From: an uncultured Phycisphaerales bacterium
GTDB lineage: Bacteria; Planctomycetota; Phycisphaerae; Tepidisphaerales; Tepidisphaeraceae
NCBI GenBank assembly: GCA_903871935.1
Contig: CAIQIQ010000103.1
Span: 1 to 60,972, forward strand
DNA length: 60,972 nt
Reading direction: 5' to 3'
In this document: positions 53,342-60,972 of the stretch, one piece after another
Numbering within the stretch: the first letter of the stretch is position 1
How the letters are laid out: each line of letters starts with the position of its first letter
Position numbers and translations under genes: made by a program
Notes under the pieces: model-generated
Databases searched by the model: none
The model's input: the letters and a program-made list of their open reading frames with translations, nothing else
What the model was told of the DNA's origin: nothing

Positions 53342-56300
53342 TCACTTCCCCTCCGCTGCTTTGTTCGCCAGTGCCCGATAGTACTCCTCGGTCAACGTCC
53401 GATATTTCTCGATAATACTCTCGCCGGCCGACTCGATGATCGCCTGCCGGTCGCGCTGGCTGATGCCACCCCACTCCTTCGCCATTTCCCGAATGTCGCC
53501 GCCGGCCGCCGGCGGGGTCGTGCCCTTGCCTGCCTGCGACTTCTGCGCCGGCGTCGTTCCGCCCTGATTTTGCCCAGGGCTCTGCCCCGGGTTTGGCGCG
53601 GGGCTGGAGTTGGCCTGTTGTTGCTGCTGCGGATCGCCCTGCTCTGGTGACTGCGAAGGCGGCTGCTGTTTGCGTGCCTCCTCGATCAGCCGATCCAGCG
53701 TTGCGATGATCCGCTTCTGCACGAGCTGCGTTACCTCACCCGGATCATTCACCTCGCCCAACCGCACCTGCGATCGGGTCATGCGATGGGCCGCCAGTTT
53801 CAGGTCGCTGACATCGCTGGCATCCTTGCCGGCCGCCTCGCCATCGAGCAGTTCACGATCCAGATCGTCGCCAGCAGCGCCTTCGGTCTCTTCCGCAAGC
53901 GGCAGGCGTGCTTCCTCACCTGAAGGCATCTTTGCCTTGCCTTGGGTCGCCTTGGTAATCAGTTCATCGAACGAGGATCGAATCTTCCCCTGCTGAGCCG
54001 CCAACACCGGAAGGATCTCCTTCTCCTGCGGAGTTGTCTGTGTGGTGCCGGAATTTACCATCTGTTCCAGATCGCGCAGAAGCTGCAATTCAGCGGCCGG
54101 CGGAAGTCGTCGCTTGCCTCCCCCGCCGCCGCCACCGCCGCCACCGGACTGATCCGCGTACTTCGACTCATCAGGCTTCGCCGGCGTCAGCGCCCGAATG
54201 ATCATGTCCAGCCGCTGCACGATCTGCCCCTGCACAAACTGTGTCGGCTTGCCCGTCTTCTGGTTCGTCAGATCCGCCGCGACGCTCGCCATGTCGGCGC
54301 GAATCCCATCATTCATCTGACCGAACATTTTGCTGCCCAGCTCCATAAGCCCCTCACCCAGGGTCCAGACCTTCTCGCCGAGCTTCTGCTGGTCGGCTGC
54401 AACCTGTGTAAGCCGCACCAGATCAGCGCGCTTCTTCTTATCGCCCGCCAGGGCCTGGTCCAGCACCTTTGTCACATCGCCGACCTGCCGCTGCAGCTTC
54501 CGCACCTCTTCATATTGCTTGCGCAACTCATCCTGCTGCTGGTTTTTCTTCTGTTCCTGCGCCTTCTTCACTATTTCATCGAGCCGGGTCGCCGCCACCT
54601 CGAGAGCTGCCAATGCCTCCGTCTGTGGCGGGAGCAATGCATCCTTGAGCTGTCCACCGCGCAGCAGCGGTATCGCTCGTTCCATTCGTCCGGCAGCGCG
54701 ATTCACGTGCCCCGCCACCTCGCTGCCACCCTTGAGCTTATCCAACTGCTCCGCCAGGTCGGTGGCATTGCGATAGGTCTGTTGCTGCGACTGCTCCACC
54801 TGCTGCACGGTTGCGGCGCTTGCATCGGCCGGCCGCGCTGCCTTCTCGGCCAGCGCCTTGAGCAGGTCCGCCTCACTCCCGGCCGGCAGCTTCTGCAGCG
54901 TGAGATTGTCCAGATTGTGCCCCGCCTGCCGCCGCACCAGGTTCTTCAGCGCCTCCTGCATCGTCGCCAGTTTCCGCACCAGCTCCTCGAGCTTCTTTTG
55001 CTGGGCATCCTTCAGGCTGTCGAGCATCTGCTGCAATCCCTCCTCGGCGCTTTGCTGCGAACTCGATGCCTGCGAAGACTGATTCTTCGAGATTGCCTCT
55101 CCTGCCTTCTTCTGGTTCTCCGATACCGATTGTTCCTGTCCCTTTTTCGCCGCCTCGCTCAGAGCTTGCGCTGCGGCAGGGTCGGCACTCGCGTTGCGCT
55201 GCGCCATCGCCTTGATCTGTTCCAGCGCCTGTTCGGTGGCCTTGGCAGCCTCGCCCTGCTCCTTGGCCACCTTCTGGGTTCTCTCCTTTTGATCGGGCGC
55301 CAGATCCTCAGGGCGTTTGCCCGCATTGTCCTTGGCCAGATCCGTCGTCGCTTTGGTGGCGCGCCGCTGCTGCGCCAGCAGTTCCTGAATGACGTCCATT
55401 GCCCGCTGCAAGCCCCCAAGGTCGCCCAGTTTGTCCAGGGCCTCGCCCAACTGGTCCGATGCCTTCTTCTGCTCGCCCGCCACTTTTTCCAGGTCCGCCG
55501 CCCTGCGTTCCTGAGGCAGATCCTTCTGCAGGGCCTGTTTCACATCGGACGCCGCCGGCTTCATCGCGTTCTCCGAGGCCTGTTCCAGCAGCCCTGCCGT
55601 GTCCTTCAGTGCATCGCGCAACTGCTGATTCGGCGAAGCATTCTCCTGCAGCCGCGCCTCCACCGCCGCCACTCGCGCCTGCGCCTCGTGCGTCTGGGCG
55701 GCGGCCCGCTGCTGCTGTTCGGCGATCCGATCCGCCACCGCCTGATCCGCCGCATCCGCAGCGGGCTTGGCCGCCGTGTCGTCCTTAAGCTGCATCGTAT
55801 CGTTGCGCAGCCGATCCTGACGCGAGCGGATTTCGGCAACCTGGCTGGCGATCTGCCGCAGCTCGTCGTAGGCGCGCTGCAGAAGCTGATCCTGCGAAAC
55901 GATGGTGATGCGCAACACTGGCGTCTTCACCGGATCATGAACCTTACCGGCCAGGTTGTACGTGTCGGTCGCGGCAAGCTGGAATTCAATCACATCGCCG
56001 GGCTTGATCAGCGCCGACGGGAACGATGCCAGCTTCCAGGGGAACGTCAGCCGATACCGTTGCCGCTGCGCCTCGGCGTCGGCCTTATCAAACTTCGCCT
56101 GTCCCGATCCCGCCTCTCCCCCCGCCACCAAATCCAGGATCATCGGCGCAGCAGCGCTAGCCGCGGGCTGGCTGGTCGCCTGATCGGCCGGTGCCGGCGA
56201 AGGCGATGCCGCCGTGATCAGCCGCGCCTCCAGGCTCACTCGATCCACCCCATAGTCATCCTCCACCCGCGCCAAGAGGGGCACCGTCGCCTCCGCCGTC

Positions 56301-57559
56301 CGGTCCTCGCTGCGCCGTGGCGATTCAAGCTGAATTACCGGCGACTGGTCGGGACGCACGATCAGCTCATGTTCCTCCGCCGCCGGGTTCGAGTAACCGA
56401 ACTCATCTTCGGCCAGAATCCGGAACCGCATCGACTGCCACGCCTGCCATCGCGCTGTGGTCGCCTTCTCCGAGGCCTGCTTCCACTGCATCTCAGGCAA
56501 CGCCTCCTGCTCTGATCCGCGCAGCACTTCCATCCGCACGTTCTTCGCCGGCCGGTTGAACGCAATGTTCACGCTCACCATCGACCCGACGGGCACATTC
56601 GCCGGCTGGACCCGCAGATTGAAGCTCATCGCCTTAAGGGCGCAATATGCGGGCGCATCGGCAACCAAATCCACCGCCGCCACCTGCAGCCGCGGAATCA
56701 CCTGCACATCAACCGGCCCATAGCTGTCATCTCCCGCCTCGATCCAGATCGTCGCCTTCGGCAGACTCGCCGATTCGGCCACGCGTACATCAATCCCCGT
56801 CGTATATGTGCCATCCGCATTGCGCTGCATCAACTGGCGCTGCACGGCCTGGCCGGCAATCTGCCAATTCACCACCACCGTCCGACTGGGCTTGTCTCCC
56901 CGCGCCAGGCGAACCGCCATCTCGATCCGTTGACCCGCGGGAATCTGCCCCGGCAAGGCCTTTATCAGTTCAATCTGCACGCTCCGCGGCCACTGCACCG
57001 GGCCGAAAGGCGCAATGAGTCGCTGCATCGCCAATTGCGACAGTCCCGGCTGCCACCACAGCACGCTAAGTCCGATCAGCAACACCGGCAACAGCATCAG
57101 CATTGCTTTGCGCAGCGGCCGGGGATCCGTCACGCCCGCCATATCCACCGCCGACATCTCGCCAAGTGATTCGCGCAGCACGCTCTCCTGCAGCGCTTTT
57201 GATCCCGGCACATCACCTTCGGCGAACGTCAACGCACTGCGTAGCCGATCCTGCAATCGTGGGTTCAATTGCTCCACTCGCGCGGCAATCACATCCAGCG
57301 GAACCGGCGCATACAGCGGCCGCAGTATCCTCCGCATCACTCGATGCAGGACGAACCCCGCCACCGCGAGCAATACCAGCAGCCGCAGAATCCCGGGCAA
57401 ATGAATCAGGTAATCCAAGATCCCCGTACCCAGAACGGCCGCTCCCGCAATCCAAGCCACCTCAAAGAGCCCCTGCCCGCTCGCCATCATCCGCGCCCGC
57501 CGCCGCGCCACCTTCAACGGTCCCGTGATCGGCACAATCTGCGGCGATTCAGCTTTCAT
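53342..57559 (-). CDS. Giant DUF4175-like membrane-anchored coiled-coil protein
   Basis: A 1405-residue protein. Three N-terminal hydrophobic segments (about 30-70 and 145-165) anchor it. A periplasmic part of beta modules follows to about residue 520. The rest is dominated by long Ala/Glu/Gln coiled coils (such as AEQQQRAAAQTHEAQARVA and EEGLQQMLDSLKDAQQKK) and ends in a Gln/Pro-rich stretch. The layout is that of DUF4175-like proteins, known mainly from planctomycetes and proteobacteria. Function unknown, possibly structural or a scaffold in the envelope. ATG 57559 lies 12 bp after the vWA-like gene stop, and the downstream gene starts two bases after its own stop. Confidence 0.8.
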   Translation of the reverse strand: MKAESPQIVPITGPLKVARRRARMMASGQGLFEVAWIAGAAVLGTGILDYLIHLPGILRLLVLLAVAGFVLHRVMRRILRPLYAPVPLDVIAARVEQLNPRLQDRLRSALTFAEGDVPGSKALQESVLRESLGEMSAVDMAGVTDPRPLRKAMLMLLPVLLIGLSVLWWQPGLSQLAMQRLIAPFGPVQWPRSVQIELIKALPGQIPAGQRIEMAVRLARGDKPSRTVVVNWQIAGQAVQRQLMQRNADGTYTTGIDVRVAESASLPKATIWIEAGDDSYGPVDVQVIPRLQVAAVDLVADAPAYCALKAMSFNLRVQPANVPVGSMVSVNIAFNRPAKNVRMEVLRGSEQEALPEMQWKQASEKATTARWQAWQSMRFRILAEDEFGYSNPAAEEHELIVRPDQSPVIQLESPRRSEDRTAEATVPLLARVEDDYGVDRVSLEARLITAASPSPAPADQATSQPAASAAAPMILDLVAGGEAGSGQAKFDKADAEAQRQRYRLTFPWKLASFPSALIKPGDVIEFQLAATDTYNLAGKVHDPVKTPVLRITIVSQDQLLQRAYDELRQIASQVAEIRSRQDRLRNDTMQLKDDTAAKPAADAADQAVADRIAEQQQRAAAQTHEAQARVAAVEARLQENASPNQQLRDALKDTAGLLEQASENAMKPAASDVKQALQKDLPQERRAADLEKVAGEQKKASDQLGEALDKLGDLGGLQRAMDVIQELLAQQRRATKATTDLAKDNAGKRPEDLAPDQKERTQKVAKEQGEAAKATEQALEQIKAMAQRNASADPAAAQALSEAAKKGQEQSVSENQKKAGEAISKNQSSQASSSQQSAEEGLQQMLDSLKDAQQKKLEELVRKLATMQEALKNLVRRQAGHNLDNLTLQKLPAGSEADLLKALAEKAARPADASAATVQQVEQSQQQTYRNATDLAEQLDKLKGGSEVAGHVNRAAGRMERAIPLLRGGQLKDALLPPQTEALAALEVAATRLDEIVKKAQEQKKNQQQDELRKQYEEVRKLQRQVGDVTKVLDQALAGDKKKRADLVRLTQVAADQQKLGEKVWTLGEGLMELGSKMFGQMNDGIRADMASVAADLTNQKTGKPTQFVQGQIVQRLDMIIRALTPAKPDESKYADQSGGGGGGGGGGKRRLPPAAELQLLRDLEQMVNSGTTQTTPQEKEILPVLAAQQGKIRSSFDELITKATQGKAKMPSGEEARLPLAEETEGAAGDDLDRELLDGEAAGKDASDVSDLKLAAHRMTRSQVRLGEVNDPGEVTQLVQKRIIATLDRLIEEARKQQPPSQSPEQGDPQQQQQANSSPAPNPGQSPGQNQGGTTPAQKSQAGKGTTPPAAGGDIREMAKEWGGISQRDRQAIIESAGESIIEKYRTLTEEYYRALANKAAEGK

Positions 57560-57571
57560 GGCATTTATATC

Positions 57572-59962
57572 CTACACCAACCCCACCAGTTTCCTCACCA
57601 CCCACTCCACCGTGAGCAGGATTACTACCAGGCCCAGCAACAGCGGTGAACTCCAGAGCGGCCAGCTCGTTTGCACCGGCACCACCCGTGCCGCCGACGG
57701 AATCGCCTTCAACTCGGCCGCTGCTCGTTCATACTCAATCACCTTGCCATCCGTTTCCGCGGCGTACTGGCTCAACACCGATCGTGCCGGCCGCGGGTCC
57801 GAAAGCTCAAGCCTTGGCACCACCACATCGTAGGTGCTCTGCACCGGGTCCACACCGGCCGCGACACTCGGCAATTTCGCCGTAAACCGACCCACCTCAG
57901 AGGCCGGAAGCAGCATGCGGAAGATTTCACGCCGGGGCGTCTGCCGCTGCAGGTTGTCCTTGGCAACGAGCTTCCCCGCCTGGTCATACACTTCGACGCC
58001 CAGCGAGTCCGGAAGTTGCGATGCCAGCACATCATCCACAACTCTTGCTTCCAACTGCACTTGCTCGCCAGCCTCATACACGCGCTGCACCGAAGTGAAC
58101 AGCAGCTTCCGCTGCCCCACCTTGCGGCCCCGGGCCAGGTAGCGAATTTGTTGAACCCAATAGGTATCGAAGATCGATTCACCGGTGTAATAGCGCCAGC
58201 GCCAGGTATCGTCGATGGCCGAGAAAAGCACCCTTCCCGCGCCCGGCCGGCCCACGACCACCAACGGCGCCTTGCGCCCATCCGGGCCGGTCAAGGTCGG
58301 ATGCTCCGCGTATACCTCCGAAATCGCCGGCCGCGCTGTTACGCCCCGCGCAAACCAGTACATCGGCTGCAACCCCTCGCGTACAAACCGTTCGTTCTCC
58401 GCCCGATCGGCAAAGAATCGGAACATCGGTGAATCCTGGCCCTCCGGCGTCAGCACCGGCCGGAACGCATCCACTGCCGTCTCGTCCGGGCGGGCATTGG
58501 CAATGTCTACCGGCAGCACCGCCTCCAGCGGCGTCCCCCGCCATGCATAGGGCGCATACCGCGGCCCGGCAATCATCCCCAGGCCGCCACCCCGCTTCAT
58601 CACAAATTCCCGCACCATCTGCACCTGGGCATCCGTGAACTGCCGCGGGTCCACATCCCCCATCAGCACCACGTCATACTCCATGAGCTGTTCCATCGTC
58701 TGCGGGAAATAACGGATCGGCTTTCCACCCTCCTGGGCGTACCCCTGGTCGGCGCTGGTGAGCAGCGTGCTCAATTCCACGGTCTTGTCGCGCATCATCT
58801 GCGTCTTGAGATAGCGATACTCCCACCGCGGATATCCCTCGACATAGAGCAGGCTTACCTTGGCATCCAGAACGCTGATCTGCAGCGTCCGGGTGTTGTC
58901 ATCGAGCGTGATCTCGCCCGGCAGCGCCCCCGCCTCGACCACCAGATCCATGGCGCCCACTTCAGTTGCCCGCATCAGAAGATCGGCGTCATAGACTCCA
59001 TCCTGCGAGGCATCGACGCTCGCCGTAGCCTGCTTCGATCCGACCCCCTCCACCAGGCTTCCATCATTCTTCAGCAGCCGCAGCGTAACCGGACTCTTGG
59101 CATCCGCCCCCGTTACCGCCACCTTCACCCGTATCGCCACCACATCGCCCTTGAACGCCACATCCTGGGCTGACACCGACCGGATCGCCACATTGCGAAT
59201 CCGCGACTCGCTCCCCACCGGCACGGCAAACACTCGCGCCCCGGCCACACGCAACAGCTCAGGCTCCTCACCCGTCGCTGGCATCTCCCGTCCATCGGTC
59301 AACACGACGATACCTGCAAGCCTGCTCCCCTGCAGTTGCGTGGTCACTTGTTTGATGGCGCTTGCCACGTGTGTGCTCTGCCCTGTGGGTTTGATTGATG
59401 CGATCTCTTTGGCCACCGAAGACGCCTGCGTTGCAGTACCTTCCTTGCCCGCCAGGCTAACCGTGCCCACCGGCGATGCCGCTCCGGCGAACCGGAACAC
59501 CCGCACCTCGTGGGTCGCTGCCAGAGTCGCCAGCAGTTTGCCATCTTCCGCCGACAGCAGTCGCTGCACCGCCGCCAGCCGCGACCCTGGCTTATCCGGA
59601 GTCTCGCCCGGCGCATCATTAACCTGCATGCTCAGGCTGTCGTCCACCAGAACCGCGAGCACCGAAGGCTCTGTCCGTGCCTGCGTTAGGCTCAGCATCG
59701 GCCGATTCAGGATCACCAGCAGCACCAGAAGCAGCGCCAGACGCAATGCACCAGCAAACACGCGAAACCTTCGCGTCGCTCCCTCGCGCCGATACACCGC
59801 CACCACCCACGCCAGCACGATCGCCACCAGGACCAGGTTCCACAGCGCCGCAGGCACATGCGCCTGCCCCGGCCAGACCGGATCAAACGTCAGCGCGTAC
59901 TCCCCCTGCTGCGCGAGCACATCGCGCTGCAGCCCCAGAATCATCTCTATCAGTCGATACAT
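57572..59962 (-). CDS. Membrane vWA/GATase-like protein
   Basis: A 796-residue inner-membrane protein of the BatA/vWA-like group common in planctomycetes. Two N-terminal helices (LVLVAIVLAWVVAVY and LALLLVLLVILNRPML) precede a von Willebrand A-like domain with the metal site VLVDDSLSMQ (MIDAS-type DxSxS). A glutamine-amidotransferase-like fold follows (MKRGGGLGMIAGPRYAPYAWRGTPLEAVLP), without a clear catalytic Cys. A final helix (LLLGLVVILLTVEWVV) ends it. It probably works with the DUF4175-like protein encoded 12 bp downstream. The MoxR and DUF58 genes that often accompany such proteins are not in the window. ATG 59962 with GGGAGATG is preferred. Confidence 0.8.
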   Translation of the reverse strand: MYRLIEMILGLQRDVLAQQGEYALTFDPVWPGQAHVPAALWNLVLVAIVLAWVVAVYRREGATRRFRVFAGALRLALLLVLLVILNRPMLSLTQARTEPSVLAVLVDDSLSMQVNDAPGETPDKPGSRLAAVQRLLSAEDGKLLATLAATHEVRVFRFAGAASPVGTVSLAGKEGTATQASSVAKEIASIKPTGQSTHVASAIKQVTTQLQGSRLAGIVVLTDGREMPATGEEPELLRVAGARVFAVPVGSESRIRNVAIRSVSAQDVAFKGDVVAIRVKVAVTGADAKSPVTLRLLKNDGSLVEGVGSKQATASVDASQDGVYDADLLMRATEVGAMDLVVEAGALPGEITLDDNTRTLQISVLDAKVSLLYVEGYPRWEYRYLKTQMMRDKTVELSTLLTSADQGYAQEGGKPIRYFPQTMEQLMEYDVVLMGDVDPRQFTDAQVQMVREFVMKRGGGLGMIAGPRYAPYAWRGTPLEAVLPVDIANARPDETAVDAFRPVLTPEGQDSPMFRFFADRAENERFVREGLQPMYWFARGVTARPAISEVYAEHPTLTGPDGRKAPLVVVGRPGAGRVLFSAIDDTWRWRYYTGESIFDTYWVQQIRYLARGRKVGQRKLLFTSVQRVYEAGEQVQLEARVVDDVLASQLPDSLGVEVYDQAGKLVAKDNLQRQTPRREIFRMLLPASEVGRFTAKLPSVAAGVDPVQSTYDVVVPRLELSDPRPARSVLSQYAAETDGKVIEYERAAAELKAIPSAARVVPVQTSWPLWSSPLLLGLVVILLTVEWVVRKLVGLV

Positions 59963-60018
59963 GCATCTCCCGCTCCCCAAAGCGTACCAGACCCGCCCCC
60001 TCCCGTGAATCACCTGCC

Positions 60019-60972
60019 CTAAGGGACCTGGCTCGGCTCTTTCGTGTAGACACAGCACCGTCGGCCCTCGGCCGGTTCACTTGCCGCAAACACCCACCCC
60101 GGATATTCCCGCACCGGCTGATCTGCCCGCTGAAGTGCAAACAGCACCTGCTTGCCATCGCTCTTCCGCTGCAGCATCTCCTCCGATCCGCTACGAACTA
60201 TCCGCCCTGCGTAAATCGCCAGATCGGTCGGCACGTGCCGTCCGGTCCCCCCTTCATAGTACAGCAGCTCCGCATCGGGATACTTCATCGCCACGTGCAG
60301 GGCAATCGGCTTGAAATCACTTTGCCCACTGGCTGACGCCACGTACCCCAGCATCGCAATATGGTAAACCATCAGTGACACCACCGCGGGCCCGGCTACC
60401 ATTGCCCACCATATACCTCGCCATCGGCCCAGCAGAGCAATCACCATCGCTGCCATCGCTAACGCCGAACCCACCCACGCCACATTCCACGGCAACAGGG
60501 CGGGCTGTTTCCCGATGGGAATCGCCGCCGCCAGAATCGCTGCTGCCATGGCAAACCCGGCCACCCACAGCGTCACTTCCGCGAGTCGGTCAGACCATAT
60601 CAACCTGCCGCGGTTCCGCGCAAACTCCACCGCAATGACGCCGCTAAGGATCGCCGCCGCCGGAACCATCGGCATCCCGTACCGCTCGTTCTTGTCCCGC
60701 ACGAAGCTCATCACCACAATCGGCGCTGCAAACAGGAACCAGGCGGCAATCACCCGCTTTTGCCGGAAGCGCTTCAGGAACGGCAGACAAAGCCCGCCGA
60801 TGAACAGCGGCGCCCATGGCAACAGGTTCGGCACCAGATTGATATACCCCCACCAGTGCCCGACACGCTCTTCCGTTCCCGGCGGCGCAAACACATCCTT
60901 CCACCACGATTGCGCTGCATCGGGCACCAGCATCACCACGCTCACCGGCCACGGCAGGGCGATCGCCAGCAG
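60019..60972 (-). CDS. GT39-like membrane glycosyltransferase, 3' part
   Basis: The reading frame stays open to the window edge (codons for LLAIALPWP precede the first listed GTG), so the gene is cut at its 5' end. The visible 318 residues hold the multi-helix C-terminal part of a GT-C fold enzyme: GYINLVPNLLPWAPLFIGGLC, FRQKRVIAAWFLFAAPIVVMSF and ERYGMPMVPAAAILSG, the KxxRY-type region of dolichol-phosphate-mannose/ArnT-like transferases. A soluble C-terminal tail of about 100 residues follows. It probably transfers sugar from a lipid carrier at the membrane. It heads the series that continues with the vWA-like gene 56 bp downstream. Confidence 0.78.
   Translation of the reverse strand: MLAIALPWPVSVVMLVPDAAQSWWKDVFAPPGTEERVGHWWGYINLVPNLLPWAPLFIGGLCLPFLKRFRQKRVIAAWFLFAAPIVVMSFVRDKNERYGMPMVPAAAILSGVIAVEFARNRGRLIWSDRLAEVTLWVAGFAMAAAILAAAIPIGKQPALLPWNVAWVGSALAMAAMVIALLGRWRGIWWAMVAGPAVVSLMVYHIAMLGYVASASGQSDFKPIALHVAMKYPDAELLYYEGGTGRHVPTDLAIYAGRIVRSGSEEMLQRKSDGKQVLFALQRADQPVREYPGWVFAASEPAEGRRCCVYTKEPSQVP

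Noticed and set aside
53942..56515. An 857-codon plus-strand frame opposite the DUF4175-like gene.
   Set aside because: Leu/Arg-rich mirror of a Glu/Gln/Ala coiled coil, with no ribosome site. It is a shadow frame.
1..60972. A mobile element or genomic island.
   Set aside because: No integrase, transposase, flanking direct repeat or tRNA junction was found, and gene content is mostly housekeeping and envelope.

Overview
The window looks like chromosomal DNA of a free-living Gram-negative-type heterotroph, most likely a planctomycete of the Phycisphaerae. This is inferred, not proven. The grounds are high GC, a futalosine-pathway menaquinone gene (mqnC), many exported proteins with Ser/Thr-Gln-Pro-Ala-rich linkers, a giant coiled-coil DUF4175-like protein beside a prenyltransferase-repeat protein, carbohydrate enzymes scattered among housekeeping genes, and short heptanucleotide arrays of a kind seen in planctomycete genomes. 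I found no rRNA, complete tRNA, insertion sequence, prophage or CRISPR array.

Layout. 0-5 kb: aspartate-semialdehyde dehydrogenase, a hybrid histidine kinase, and the phosphatidylethanolamine pair psd-pssA. 5-14 kb: carbohydrate metabolism, with a GH38 alpha-mannosidase and an APH-fold kinase, a 2-keto-3-deoxygluconate-type kinase, 6-phosphogluconate dehydrogenase, and a GPH-type sugar transporter with a small membrane protein. 13.9-14.9 kb: the only long gene-free stretch. It holds four perfect DnaA boxes, three iteron-like repeats spaced exactly 81 bp apart, an AT-rich core flanked by inverted repeats, and heptamer arrays. It is a candidate replication origin or DnaA-controlled regulatory region. 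14.9-20.4 kb: DinB-like protein, a D-tagatose/D-allulose 3-epimerase-like enzyme, a secreted transglutaminase-like protein and a Gfo/Idh/MocA oxidoreductase. 20.4-28 kb: ACT protein, fatty-acid desaturase, SNF2 ATPase, soluble glucose dehydrogenase-like protein, a TetR regulator and an AMMECR1 protein. 28-34.7 kb: a compact TetR-TolC-adaptor-RND efflux operon. 34.8-43.8 kb: mqnC carrying an in-frame heptamer inverted repeat, a DCC thiol protein, glutamate synthase large subunit, a PIN/RHH toxin-antitoxin pair and an M81 (MlrC-like) peptidase. 43.8-61 kb: every gene is on the minus strand. They are GNAT, cupin, DUF4349-like lipoprotein, AmrS-like radical SAM enzyme, GH10 xylanase, AlaC-like aminotransferase, PpiC lipoprotein, prenyltransferase-repeat protein, DUF4175-like protein, vWA/GATase-like membrane protein, and a GT39-like glycosyltransferase cut by the window end.

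How the genes fit together. GH38, GH10, the transporter, the epimerase, the Gfo/Idh enzyme, the KDG-type kinase and 6-phosphogluconate dehydrogenase suggest growth on plant-type polysaccharides. psd/pssA and the desaturase shape the membrane, and the RND operon exports toxic compounds under its own TetR. Several promoters place the -10 box only 7-9 nt before the start codon, so leaderless transcripts seem common. The most unusual signals are the DnaA-box/iteron region at 14.2-14.7 kb and the heptamer arrays, two of which have become protein-coding.
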